64,000 nucleotides of DNA from Enterococcus innesii (GTDB taxonomy: Bacteria > Bacillota > Bacilli > Lactobacillales > Enterococcaceae): positions 129,001 through 193,000 of the forward strand of contig JAHHEN010000002.1 in NCBI GenBank assembly GCA_018982785.1, given 5' to 3'. The notes under the pieces were generated by a model, which was not told where the DNA came from, searched no databases, and was given only the letters and a program-made list of their open reading frames with translations. Position 1 is the stretch's first letter. Each line of letters opens with the position of its first letter. Below are positions 27,171 through 36,095 of the stretch, piece after piece. The position numbers and the translations under genes were made by a program.

Positions 27171-27854
27171 ATGGAATGGATTAAATTGATTGGTATTCTA
27201 GTTATTTTAGTCGGCTTTTTGCTGAAGCTAGATACTATTGCTGTCGTAATCGTTGCTGGTTTTGTCACCGCGCTTGTGTCGGGGATTTCTGTTGTTGATT
27301 TTTTAACAATGTTAGGAGAAGCGTTTGTCAATAATCGACTCGTGACACTGTTCTTGCTGACGCTACCAATGGTCGGCTTGTCGGAACGTTTTGGCTTGAA
27401 ACAGCAGGCCGTCATATTGATTGAAAAAATCAAAGGCTTGACACCAGGGAAGTTTTTGAGTTTGTACTTATTTATTCGAGAACTTGCTGGCTTTTTCTCT
27501 ATTCGGATCCAAGGACATACGCAATTTATTCGCCCAATCGTCAACCCGATGGCGCAAGCTGCTGGGGAAAATAAATTTGGGGAACTAGATGAAAAAGATC
27601 AGGAAAAAATCAAAGCCCGAGCTGCCGCCAACGAAAACTTTGGGAATTTCTTTGCGCAAAATACCTTCGTGGCTGCTTCTGGTGTGCTGTTGATCGTAGG
27701 AACGTTGCAATCACTTGGATATGATGTGGCAGCTAGTTCAATCGCGCAAGCCTCATTGCCGATCGCATTGATCGTCTTAGTTATTGCCACGTTATCGAAC
27801 TTGCTCTTTGATCGCAAATTAGCAAAAAAATATGGCAAGAAGGAGGAGAAATAG
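27171..27854 (+). CDS. DUF969 family membrane protein
   Basis: About 227 residues with five or so hydrophobic segments; the wording of the middle (IKGLTPGKFLSLYLFIRELAG, then RIQGHTQFIRP) is that of the DUF969 family. Function is not established; it is almost always paired with DUF979, as here, so the two probably form one membrane transporter. ATG 27171 behind GAAAGGATG. The next gene starts 1 nt after its stop. Confidence 0.85.
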   Translation: MEWIKLIGILVILVGFLLKLDTIAVVIVAGFVTALVSGISVVDFLTMLGEAFVNNRLVTLFLLTLPMVGLSERFGLKQQAVILIEKIKGLTPGKFLSLYLFIRELAGFFSIRIQGHTQFIRPIVNPMAQAAGENKFGELDEKDQEKIKARAAANENFGNFFAQNTFVAASGVLLIVGTLQSLGYDVAASSIAQASLPIALIVLVIATLSNLLFDRKLAKKYGKKEEK

Positions 27855-28775
27855 ATGGAAGGAATCGTTAACGGATTATTGGAATTCTTTTATATCTTGA
27901 TCGGATTGCTGTCGATCATGACGGCTGTACGGGTTTTTCGTGAAGCGGATCATCCCACCCGATTAGGCACCTCTGCCTTTTGGTTACTGCTAGGGATCGT
28001 CTTTGCTTTCGGAAATTTCTTGCCGTATCTTGTGGACGGGATTTTGATCGTTTTGATGGGCTGTTTGACCTTCTTCAAACAAGTGCAGATTGGTAAAATC
28101 GTGGACGTTGATGATGAAAAAGCCGAAGCGTCAGCAAAACGGATCGGTAGTACGATCTTCGTACCATGTATCAGCTTGGCATTGATCGCTGTGGTGATTT
28201 CTTATACGCCATTAGGGGGCCAAGTGGGGATCGGGATCGCATCGATCTTAGCACTCTTGTTGGCAGTCGTGTTGACTTCCGCTAAACCCAAAACAGTGCT
28301 GGACGATTCTGATCGGATGCTTCGTCAAGTCGGAACTGCCGGTATCTTGCCGCAGTTATTAGCAGCACTAGGTGTCATTTTTAACGCTGCTGGTGTCGGT
28401 GATGTGATTTCTCAAGGAATCTCTGGTGTCGTGCCAGAAGGCAATCGTTTTATCGGTGTCGTGGCTTACTGTTTAGGAATGATGATCTTTACTATGATCA
28501 TGGGAAATGGCTTTGCGGCATTTACTGTTATTACCGCCGGCATTGGTGTACCTTTCGTAATGGCGCAAGGTGGCGACCCCGTCGTTGCTGGTGCGTTGGC
28601 AATGACCGCTGGTTTTTGTGGCACATTGCTGACTCCGATGGCAGCCAATTTCAACGCATTGCCAGTGGCCTTGTTAGAGATGAAAGACCCCAATGGTGTC
28701 ATTAAAGCACAAGCCCCAATTGCTTTAATATTGTTAGTGATTCACATCGCTTTAATGTACTTTTGGGCATTTTAG
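27855..28775 (+). CDS. DUF979 family membrane protein
   Basis: 306 residues with about nine hydrophobic segments, the partner of DUF969. A conserved-looking loop MGNGFAAFTVITAGIG lies near 215-230. The operon with a pyroglutamyl peptidase suggests transport of 5-oxoproline or pyroglutamyl peptides; that is inference from context only. ATG directly follows the DUF969 stop, with AAGGAGGAGAAATAG as ribosome binding site inside the preceding gene. Confidence 0.85.
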   Translation: MEGIVNGLLEFFYILIGLLSIMTAVRVFREADHPTRLGTSAFWLLLGIVFAFGNFLPYLVDGILIVLMGCLTFFKQVQIGKIVDVDDEKAEASAKRIGSTIFVPCISLALIAVVISYTPLGGQVGIGIASILALLLAVVLTSAKPKTVLDDSDRMLRQVGTAGILPQLLAALGVIFNAAGVGDVISQGISGVVPEGNRFIGVVAYCLGMMIFTMIMGNGFAAFTVITAGIGVPFVMAQGGDPVVAGALAMTAGFCGTLLTPMAANFNALPVALLEMKDPNGVIKAQAPIALILLVIHIALMYFWAF

Positions 28776-28805
28776 TGGTAAAACAGAGATGGAAGGATGA
28801 TGGAA

Positions 28806-29453
28806 ATGAAATTATTAATTACCGGATTTGATCCATTTGGCGGAGAAGCAATCAATCCTGCCTTAGAAGCAGTGAAATTACTGCCAGATACAATTCATGG
28901 TGCACAGATCGTGAAAGCAGAGATCCCCACTGTATTTGGGAAATCAGCGGCGATCGTCGAAGAGAAAATTGAAGAGATCCACCCAGATGTCGTCTTAAAC
29001 ATCGGTCAAGCGGGCGGCCGTTTTGCCATCTCACCAGAACGAGTGGCAATCAATGTGGATGATGCCCGGATTCCTGATAATGAAGGCAATCAACCCGTCG
29101 ATGAAGTGATCCAAACAGAAGGAAAGCCTGCCTACTTCACACAACTGCCGATCAAAGCAATGGTAGAAAATATGAAAAAAGCCGGAATACCTGCAGCCGT
29201 TTCTAATACTGCTGGAACCTTTGTCTGCAACCACATCATGTATCAAGTACAATACATGATCGATACAAAATACCCGGAAATGAAAGGCGGTTTTATCCAC
29301 GTGCCGTTTATTCCTCAGCAAGTCGTCGATAAAGCAGGACAGCCTGCAATGAGCATCGAAGACATTGCCAAAGGATTAACCGCAGCAGTGGAAGCCATCG
29401 TTGATTATGCCGACAAAGAAGATTTAAAAGCGATTGGCGGCGCGATCCATTAA
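28806..29453 (+). CDS. pcp: Pyrrolidone-carboxylate (pyroglutamyl) peptidase
   Basis: Cysteine peptidase (family C15) that removes N-terminal pyroglutamate from peptides. 215 residues, the normal length. Motifs: [21 protein letters not shown], the catalytic Glu region [22 protein letters not shown], catalytic Cys in [14 protein letters not shown] and His in [12 protein letters not shown]. Three ATGs lie close together; GGAAGG at 28791-28796 fits ATG 28806, and the family N-terminus agrees. Confidence 0.95.
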   Translation: MKLLITGFDPFGGEAINPALEAVKLLPDTIHGAQIVKAEIPTVFGKSAAIVEEKIEEIHPDVVLNIGQAGGRFAISPERVAINVDDARIPDNEGNQPVDEVIQTEGKPAYFTQLPIKAMVENMKKAGIPAAVSNTAGTFVCNHIMYQVQYMIDTKYPEMKGGFIHVPFIPQQVVDKAGQPAMSIEDIAKGLTAAVEAIVDYADKEDLKAIGGAIH

Positions 29454-29503
29454 TCATTGAAGGGCATCCTTTCGGGGAGGCAACAAGTGTCCTTGAAGCG
29501 AGA

Positions 29504-29536
29504 AGACCTGATCCTATGGGATCAGGTCTTTTTTTT
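29504..29536 (+). terminator. Intrinsic terminator of the pcp operon
   Basis: AGACCTGATCC and GGATCAGGTCT pair perfectly around a 4-nt loop, followed by eight T. Confidence 0.93.
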
Positions 29537-29798
29537 GGACTGTTTTGAGAAAATTCATTGGTGATTGCTGTATATTTACACTTCTATCAGGGGTTTCTCA
29601 TTTTGACGGATCAAATGAAAAAGAAAGACAGAAAACGAATGTAAGTTACATTTAACCATGTTTTTTTATTATTATTTTTTTCTTTATTTCTTATAAATAA
29701 AGAAAGGAAAAATAGCATTTAACGAGTGTTTGATGAGAGTAAGGTAAGTAAATACCAAGAAAACTTTCTTCCAAAGGTGTTTTTTATCGAAAAAAGGA

Positions 29799-29827
29799 TT
29801 GCTTTTTTAATAATTATTAATTAAAAT
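29799..29827 (+). promoter_or_regulatory. oppA promoter containing the putative TldR target
   Basis: TTGCTT (29799-29804), 17 nt, TAAAAT (29822-29827), about 65 nt before the oppA start. Inside the spacer lies TTTAA (29806-29810), followed by TAATTATTAATTAAAA (29811-29826). The first seven bases after TTTAA equal the first seven of the presumed guide at 37175, and 8 of the first 9 agree. The remaining 29537-29798 is AT-rich noncoding sequence with no gene. Confidence 0.6.
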
Positions 29828-29891
29828 CTTATCTAACTTCAGAAATCGCATGATTATTCTGAAAATTAATTCAATTAAGGGGTAGGACAGG

Positions 29892-31553
29892 ATGAAAAAT
29901 AAATGGGCCTATGGTTTAGTAGCTGTGTGTGGCGTGGTGTTAGCCGGCTGTACAACAGGCGGAACAAATAGTTCAAGCAATGACACAGCAACTAGCGGCG
30001 ATAGCAACGCAGAACAAGTATTTAACGTAGTGGTTTCACAAGAAATGCCAAGTGCGGATCTCTCATTAGCAACCGATACGATCAGCTTCAGTGCATTGAA
30101 CAATGTATATGAAGGACTGTATCGTTTGGATGCTGACAGCACACCACAACCTGCTGGTGCAGCTGAAGCAGCTGAAGTCAGCGAGGATGGACTAACTTAC
30201 AAGATCAAATTGCGTGAAGATGCGAAATGGTCAAATGGTGACCCTGTTACAGCAGCGGATTATGTCTATGGCTGGCAACGGACGGTCAAACCTGAAACTG
30301 CATCAGAATATGCGTATCTATTTTCACCAGTCAAAAATGCGGATGCCATCACAGCTGGCGATACCGATCCATCAGAGCTAGGCATCAAAGCAGTGGGGGA
30401 TTACGAATTAGAAATCACCCTAGAAAAAGCAACACCTTACTTTGATTACTTATTAGCATTTCCATCCTTCTTCCCACAAAATCAAAAAGTAGTGGAAGAA
30501 AATGGTGATCAATATGCATCAACCAGCGACAATGCCGTTTATAATGGACCATTTGTCTTGACTGGTTTTGATGGACCAGGAACGGATACAGAATGGGCTT
30601 ATGAAAAGAACGATCAGTATTGGGACAAAGACACTGTTAAATTACAAACGATCAACGTAAGCGTCGTGAAAGAATCCTCAACTGCCTTGAATCTTTTCCA
30701 AGATGGTCAAGCAGATGATGTCATCTTAACAGGTGAACTGGCGCAACAGATGGCTAACGACGAAGCATTTATTTCTCAACCAGAAGCATCTACGTACTAT
30801 TTAGAAATGAATCAGCGTGATGAAGATTCACCTTTCCGTAACGAAAACTTGCGTAAAGCGATCTCTTATGCGATCGACCGTGATGCCTTAGTAACATCGA
30901 TCTTAGGTGATGGTTCAATTGCTTCAAGTGGTTTGGTGCCAGAAGGCATGACCTTCAGCCCTGGCGATCATACAGACTTCACAGAAGCAGCTGGCAGCGT
31001 CATTAGCTACGATCAAGAGAAAGCAAAAGAATATTGGGAAAAAGCCAAAGAAGAATTAGGAATCGATTCATTAGAATTTGATATCTTAGCTTCTGATACA
31101 GACTCAACCAAGAAAATCATTGAGTACTTGCAAGACACGATCGAAAAAACATTGGACGGCGTAAAAGTAACCTTAAGTCCTGTGCCTTTATCAGTTCGAT
31201 TGGATCGTTCAAATGCGGGTGATTTTGATGCTGTTATGGCTGGTTGGGGCGCTGACTATGCCGATGCAAGTAGCTTTACTGACTTGTTTACGACAGGCAA
31301 CTCTTACAACCGCGGTCAATGGAGTAACGAAGAATACGATGCAGCTGTAAAAGCAGCAGGTACGACCAATGCCAATGACCCTGACAAACGTTGGGAAGAT
31401 TTAGTCAATGCAGAAAAAATCATTATGAATGAACAAGGTGTCATTCCAGTTTATCAAAAAGCGGAAGCACACTTACGCGCACCGAAAGTCAAAGGTGTTG
31501 TTGCTCACGCAGCAGGCGCACAATACGACTACAAGTGGACATCAATCGAATAA
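29892..31553 (+). CDS. oppA: Oligopeptide ABC transporter substrate-binding lipoprotein OppA
   Basis: Extracellular peptide receptor of family SBP_bac_5, 553 residues. Lipoprotein signal with VLAGC near residues 16-20 and a Ser/Thr linker. Typical OppA sequence: VYEGLYRLDADSTPQPAGA, the family signature region LREDAKWSNGDPVTAADYVYGW, and the C-terminal FDAVMAGWGADYADASSF. ATG behind AAGGGGTAGGACAGG. A terminator separates it from oppBCDF; this lets the receptor be made in excess. Confidence 0.94.
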   Translation: MKNKWAYGLVAVCGVVLAGCTTGGTNSSSNDTATSGDSNAEQVFNVVVSQEMPSADLSLATDTISFSALNNVYEGLYRLDADSTPQPAGAAEAAEVSEDGLTYKIKLREDAKWSNGDPVTAADYVYGWQRTVKPETASEYAYLFSPVKNADAITAGDTDPSELGIKAVGDYELEITLEKATPYFDYLLAFPSFFPQNQKVVEENGDQYASTSDNAVYNGPFVLTGFDGPGTDTEWAYEKNDQYWDKDTVKLQTINVSVVKESSTALNLFQDGQADDVILTGELAQQMANDEAFISQPEASTYYLEMNQRDEDSPFRNENLRKAISYAIDRDALVTSILGDGSIASSGLVPEGMTFSPGDHTDFTEAAGSVISYDQEKAKEYWEKAKEELGIDSLEFDILASDTDSTKKIIEYLQDTIEKTLDGVKVTLSPVPLSVRLDRSNAGDFDAVMAGWGADYADASSFTDLFTTGNSYNRGQWSNEEYDAAVKAAGTTNANDPDKRWEDLVNAEKIIMNEQGVIPVYQKAEAHLRAPKVKGVVAHAAGAQYDYKWTSIE

Positions 31554-31582
31554 TCACGAGTAGTTGACTTGAAATGCCGAAG

Positions 31583-31616
31583 AAAAGGCTGGGACAATTT
31601 CTTGTCTCAGCCTTTT
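31583..31616 (+). terminator. Intrinsic terminator after oppA
   Basis: AAAAGGCTGGGACAA and TTGTCTCAGCCTTTT pair around a 4-nt loop with a short T tract. Partial readthrough into oppB is possible but would cross an opposing gene. Confidence 0.8.
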
Positions 31617-31653
31617 GCTTCTCATTACAACGAGTAAAACTATAAGAATGAAA

Positions 31654-31989
31654 TTAACTAGTAGCAATCATTAAAAAGAGCAATGAAAGGAATAACAAGA
31701 AGACACCAGGCCATAACCAAAAGGCGTAACTCTGTTTGCCAACTTGGGATAATTTCAGATAATCTGTTTTATTTTTGGAAAAAGCTTTCTTCATGGAATA
31801 TTGAAAATGGTCAAAGAAACCAGAAGCAAATACCCATAAAAAACCGCCAATGATCAAAAAGAACAGCGCCCACAAGAAAAGGGCATCTGAAAGAGCTGCT
31901 ATGGAAAATTCATTTTTTATGGCTAACCATCCGCCAGAAATTGCGAGGCATAGGAGGGGTATGAGCCCACTACTTTTTTTTATTTTCAT
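31654..31989 (-). CDS. DUF3899-like small membrane protein
   Basis: 111 residues with three hydrophobic segments (~10-26, ~36-58, ~88-108). The stretch FLIIGGFLWVFASGFFDHFQYSMKK is typical of the DUF3899 family, whose function is unknown. It is inserted on the opposite strand between oppA and oppB. Start ATG behind AAAAAGGAGTCAGATC. Confidence 0.68.
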   Translation of the reverse strand: MKIKKSSGLIPLLCLAISGGWLAIKNEFSIAALSDALFLWALFFLIIGGFLWVFASGFFDHFQYSMKKAFSKNKTDYLKLSQVGKQSYAFWLWPGVFLLFLSLLFLMIATS

Positions 31990-32072
31990 GATCTGACTCC
32001 TTTTTAATGATTCGTACTATGTTAATTTACATAATTATTGAATAGAAGTCAAAATACTTAAGGGGAAACTGC

Positions 32073-33014
32073 GTGAACAGCTTTTTGAAATATTTATTGA
32101 AACGAGTGTTCTACATGGTCTTAACATTATGGCTGATTGCCACGATCACCTTTTTCTTGATGCAATTTTTGCCAGGAACACCATATACGAATGCTGAAAA
32201 ATTAAGTCCAGAACAAATTGCCTTGCTAAATGAGCAAGCAGGATTGGACAAACCGATCATTACCCAATATTGGCTTTATTTGACCAATTTACTAAAAGGT
32301 GACTTTGGGATCTCTTTCCAATTTAAAAACCAGCCGGTAGCGAATTTACTATCAGGAAGAATCGGACCTTCACTGCAACTAGGGCTACAAGCGATCATCT
32401 TTGGTACGTTCTTTGGGATCATTTTAGGAACGATCTCTGCGATGAAACAAAATACTTGGATCGATACAACGTCTACCTTAGTGGCGATCTTAGGGCGTTC
32501 GATCCCTAACTTTGTCTTTGCCGTTTTGCTGCAATACATTTTTGCCATCAAACTAGGGATCTTGCCGATTGCTAAGTGGGAGACCTTTGCTAGCACGATC
32601 CTACCGACCGTCGCCTTAGCGATGTCGCCGTTAGCGGATTCCGCCAGGTTTATTCGAACCGAGATGGTGGAAGTGCTGCATAGTGATTATGTCGAGTTGG
32701 CACGAGCAAAAGGGTTGAGCCGCTGGGAAATTGCCTTCAAGCACGGTTTGCGGAATAGTTTGATTCCGTTATTGACGTTGTTAGGACCGCTAGCTGTCGG
32801 TTTGATGACTGGTTCCCTTGTCGTAGAAAATATTTTTGCGATCCCGGGTATCGGTGAACAGTTCGTAAAATCAATCATGACCAATGACTATCCAACGATC
32901 ATGGCGGTAACAATTCTTTATTCCGCGATGTTGGTCTTTGTGATTCTTGTTGTTGATATTTTATATGGAATCGTTGATCCGCGGATCCGAGTTTCAGAAG
33001 GGAGTCGTGGCTAA
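32073..33014 (+). CDS. oppB: Oligopeptide ABC transporter permease OppB
   Basis: 313-residue permease with six predicted helices. N-terminal KYLLKRVFYMVLTLWLIAT is typical of OppB/DppB, and the coupling loop DYVELARAKGLSRWEIAFKH lies near residues 205-224. Start GTG 32073 behind AAGGGGAAACTGC. Stop overlaps oppC start (TAATG). Upstream 31990-32072 is AT-rich and contains no strong promoter that I can define. Confidence 0.94.
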   Translation: MNSFLKYLLKRVFYMVLTLWLIATITFFLMQFLPGTPYTNAEKLSPEQIALLNEQAGLDKPIITQYWLYLTNLLKGDFGISFQFKNQPVANLLSGRIGPSLQLGLQAIIFGTFFGIILGTISAMKQNTWIDTTSTLVAILGRSIPNFVFAVLLQYIFAIKLGILPIAKWETFASTILPTVALAMSPLADSARFIRTEMVEVLHSDYVELARAKGLSRWEIAFKHGLRNSLIPLLTLLGPLAVGLMTGSLVVENIFAIPGIGEQFVKSIMTNDYPTIMAVTILYSAMLVFVILVVDILYGIVDPRIRVSEGSRG

Positions 33015-34057
33015 TGGCAGAGAAACCTTACACAGCAAATGATGTTGCTGCCATCGATGCAGCCAAATTTCAACCGTTACAAAAAAATACCAATGAAGAG
33101 CGTGAAGCGATCGCAACCCCTTCATTAACCTTTTTCCAAGATTCATGGCGTCGTTTGAAAAAGAACAAAGCCGCGGTTTTCTCAATCATTTTGTTGCTGA
33201 TCATTATTGCGATCTCAATCATTACGATTTTTGTCTCGCCACATGATCCAACTGCGCAAAATGTGACCTTTACAAATCTGCCGCCGAAAATTCCTGGTAT
33301 CAACATCAATGGCTTAAACGGCTATGCGATGGTGGGGGGCGAGCTAGTAGATAAGTATGCAGCTGCCAATGTTCCTGACGGGACGTATTTCCTTTTAGGA
33401 ACGGATGGATTAGGTCGTGACTTATTGAGTCGTTTATTTGTAGGAACACGTATCTCCTTATTGATTGCGTTTATCGCAGCGATGCTAGATATCATCTTTG
33501 GTGTAACCTATGGCTTGATCTCTGGTCTTTTAGGTGGACGGATCGATAATGTGATGCAACGTTTCTTAGAGATCTTATCTGGTATTCCCAACTTAGTGGT
33601 AATGATCTTGATGCTGGTAGTTTTCGAACCAGGGATCTTCTCGATCGTGGCAGCAATGGCGATCACTAACTGGATTCCAATGGCGCGGATCGTACGGGCC
33701 CAAACAATGAAACTAAAAGATCAGGAATTCGTTTTAGCCGCAACGACACTGGGGGAAAGTCGTCTCAAGATTGCGATGAAACACGTATTACCAAATATTT
33801 CCAGCGTGATCATCGTACAAATGATGTTCAGTATTCCCTCGGCGATTTTCTTCGAGGCCTTCCTAAGCTTTATCGGGCTAGGACTAAAACCACCTTCAGC
33901 ATCTTTAGGGATGTTACTAAGCGATGGCTACAAAACCTTCTTGTTCCTGCCTTACCAAATGTGGGTGCCGGCTGTGACCTTGTCTGTGATTATGATTGGG
34001 TTCAACTTGCTGGCAGACGGTTTGCGTGATGCCTTTGATCCGAAAATGAAAGAGTGA
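33014..34057 (+). CDS. oppC: Oligopeptide ABC transporter permease OppC
   Basis: 347-residue permease. Cytoplasmic N-terminus (~1-45), then OppC-type helices. The extracellular segment GTYFLLGTDGLGRDLLSRLFVG is the OppC_N signature, and the coupling loop QEFVLAATTLGESRLKIAMKH is near 235. Overlaps oppB by one base and is followed directly by oppD. Confidence 0.94.
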   Translation: MAEKPYTANDVAAIDAAKFQPLQKNTNEEREAIATPSLTFFQDSWRRLKKNKAAVFSIILLLIIIAISIITIFVSPHDPTAQNVTFTNLPPKIPGININGLNGYAMVGGELVDKYAAANVPDGTYFLLGTDGLGRDLLSRLFVGTRISLLIAFIAAMLDIIFGVTYGLISGLLGGRIDNVMQRFLEILSGIPNLVVMILMLVVFEPGIFSIVAAMAITNWIPMARIVRAQTMKLKDQEFVLAATTLGESRLKIAMKHVLPNISSVIIVQMMFSIPSAIFFEAFLSFIGLGLKPPSASLGMLLSDGYKTFLFLPYQMWVPAVTLSVIMIGFNLLADGLRDAFDPKMKE

Positions 34058-34062
34058 TCGCG

Positions 34063-35109
34063 ATGAAAAAAGTCTTAGAAGTGAAAAACTTAGAAATTTC
34101 TTTTGACACCTTTGCTGGGAAAGTCCAAGCGATCCGTGATGTCAGTTTCGATCTATACAAAGGAGAAACCTTGGCGATCGTGGGCGAATCCGGGAGCGGC
34201 AAGTCCGTGACAACCCGTAGTATCATGGGGTTGTTAGCCAGCAATGCCAATGTCGATAATGGCCAGATCCTCTTCAATGGGACGGACATTTTGAAAAAAT
34301 CCGAAAAAGAACTGCAAAAAATCCGTGGCAAGGAAATCGCCATGATTTTCCAAGATCCAATGACTTCACTAGACCCAACGATGCCGATTGGTAAGCAAGT
34401 GGCAGAGTCATTGATGAAGCACAACAAAATCAGTAAAAAAGAAGGCTTGCGACAAGCGTTGGAATTACTGAACCTTGTCGGTATCCCGAATGCTGAGAAA
34501 CGCTTGAAAAATTATCCGCATCAATTTTCCGGTGGTCAGCGGCAGCGGATCGTTATTGCGATCGCGTTGATCTGCTACCCACAGATCTTGATTGCAGATG
34601 AACCGACGACTGCATTGGATGTAACGATCCAAGCACAGATCTTAGAGTTATTAAAAGATATTCAGAAGAAAATCAATTCGTCCATCGTCTTTATTACCCA
34701 TGACTTAGGTGTCGTTGCCAATGTGGCTGACCGAGTAGCCGTGATGTATGGTGGGAAAATCGTCGAAGTGGGGACCGCAGAAGAAATCTTCTACAACCCG
34801 CAACATCCGTATACTTGGGGCTTGTTAGGCTCGATGCCGACGTTAGAAGGGACAGGCGATCGGTTGTACGCGATTCCTGGTTCACCACCGGATCTGTTGG
34901 ACCCGCCAACAGGGGACGCTTTTTATCCACGAAACGAATTTGCTTTGCAGATCGATGCAGAACAGCAACCACCGTTCTTTGATGTTTCACCGACTCACAA
35001 AGCAGCAACGTGGCTGTTAGCGCCGCAAGCACCGAAGGTAACTCCGCCGGATGAGATCTTGATTCGCTGGAAAAAATTCCAAGAAAAAAATACTCAGGCA
35101 TCTGTCTAA
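34063..35109 (+). CDS. oppD: Oligopeptide ABC transporter ATPase OppD
   Basis: About 348 residues. Walker A GESGSGKSVT, signature FSGGQRQRIVIAIAL, Walker B ILIADEPTTALD and H-loop FITHDLGVVA are intact. The C-terminal oligo_HPY region (NPQHPYTWGLLGSMP) marks the peptide branch; several such proteins carry Fe-S Cys residues there, which I do not see. A GTG at 34054 is also in frame; ATG 34063 gives the family start. Confidence 0.94.
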   Translation: MKKVLEVKNLEISFDTFAGKVQAIRDVSFDLYKGETLAIVGESGSGKSVTTRSIMGLLASNANVDNGQILFNGTDILKKSEKELQKIRGKEIAMIFQDPMTSLDPTMPIGKQVAESLMKHNKISKKEGLRQALELLNLVGIPNAEKRLKNYPHQFSGGQRQRIVIAIALICYPQILIADEPTTALDVTIQAQILELLKDIQKKINSSIVFITHDLGVVANVADRVAVMYGGKIVEVGTAEEIFYNPQHPYTWGLLGSMPTLEGTGDRLYAIPGSPPDLLDPPTGDAFYPRNEFALQIDAEQQPPFFDVSPTHKAATWLLAPQAPKVTPPDEILIRWKKFQEKNTQASV

Positions 35110-35123
35110 AGGAGGAGAAACGG

Positions 35124-36095
35124 TTGGAAAAAGTTTTACTTGAAGTAAAGAATCTTAAACAATATTTTAACGTTGGCCGCAAAGACGAAGTCAAAGCCGT
35201 CGATGATATCTCCTTCCAAATCTATGAAGGAGAAACCTTTGGTCTAGTAGGCGAATCCGGAAGTGGAAAATCGACCACTGGACGGACGGTGATTCGTTTG
35301 AATAACCCTACCGGAGGCGAAGTTCTTTTTGATGGACAAGATGTTATGAAAATCAAAGGCAAGAAACCGCTGGCTGATTTTCGCCGGGAAGTCCAAATGG
35401 TCTTCCAAGATCCTTATGCCTCCTTGAATCCCCGGATGAAAGTTCGGGACATTATTGCTGAAGGGATCGATATCAACGGATTAGCCAAAAATGAAAAAGA
35501 ACGCAATGATCGGGTGGATGAACTTTTGCGAACGGTCGGACTCAACCCAAGTCACGGGACCCGTTATCCCCATGAATTTTCAGGGGGACAACGTCAACGG
35601 ATCGGGATCGCCCGCGCGTTAGCCGTCGATCCAAAATTCATTATCTGTGATGAACCGATCTCGGCATTGGATGTTTCGATCCAAGCCCAAGTCGTTAACT
35701 TGTTGCAAGATCTGCAAGAAGAGCATAAATTGACCTACTTGTTTATCGCTCATGACTTATCGATGGTCAAACACATCAGCGATCGGATCGGCGTGATGCA
35801 CAACGGCAAACTGCTAGAAGTGGGAACTAGTGATGAAATCTATCATTACGGGGTCCATCCGTATACTGAAAGTCTTTTATCAGCGATTCCACTGCCAGAT
35901 CCTGACCATGAGCGTCAACGCAAACGGATCAAATACGTCAGTGAACCAAACGATAACCAAGAACGAGCAATGGAAGAAATCGCACCAGGACATTTCGTTT
36001 ATGCCACGAAACAAGAAGCCAAGATCTACCAAGAAAAGTTAGCACAAAAAAGGGGAACTAGCGTCAAAGGTATAGGGAGTGTTAGGAGGAGATGA
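35124..36095 (+). CDS. oppF: Oligopeptide ABC transporter ATPase OppF
   Basis: 323 residues; partner of OppD. Walker A GESGSGKSTTGR, signature FSGGQRQRIGIARALAVDP, Walker B FIICDEPISALDVS, H-loop IAHDLSMVKH, and the C-terminal HPYTESLLSAIPLPDP. Start TTG 35124 behind AAAGGAGGAGAAACGG. Its last codons carry the ribosome binding site of the TnpB-like gene, and the stop TGA overlaps that gene's ATG. Confidence 0.95.
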   Translation: MEKVLLEVKNLKQYFNVGRKDEVKAVDDISFQIYEGETFGLVGESGSGKSTTGRTVIRLNNPTGGEVLFDGQDVMKIKGKKPLADFRREVQMVFQDPYASLNPRMKVRDIIAEGIDINGLAKNEKERNDRVDELLRTVGLNPSHGTRYPHEFSGGQRQRIGIARALAVDPKFIICDEPISALDVSIQAQVVNLLQDLQEEHKLTYLFIAHDLSMVKHISDRIGVMHNGKLLEVGTSDEIYHYGVHPYTESLLSAIPLPDPDHERQRKRIKYVSEPNDNQERAMEEIAPGHFVYATKQEAKIYQEKLAQKRGTSVKGIGSVRRR

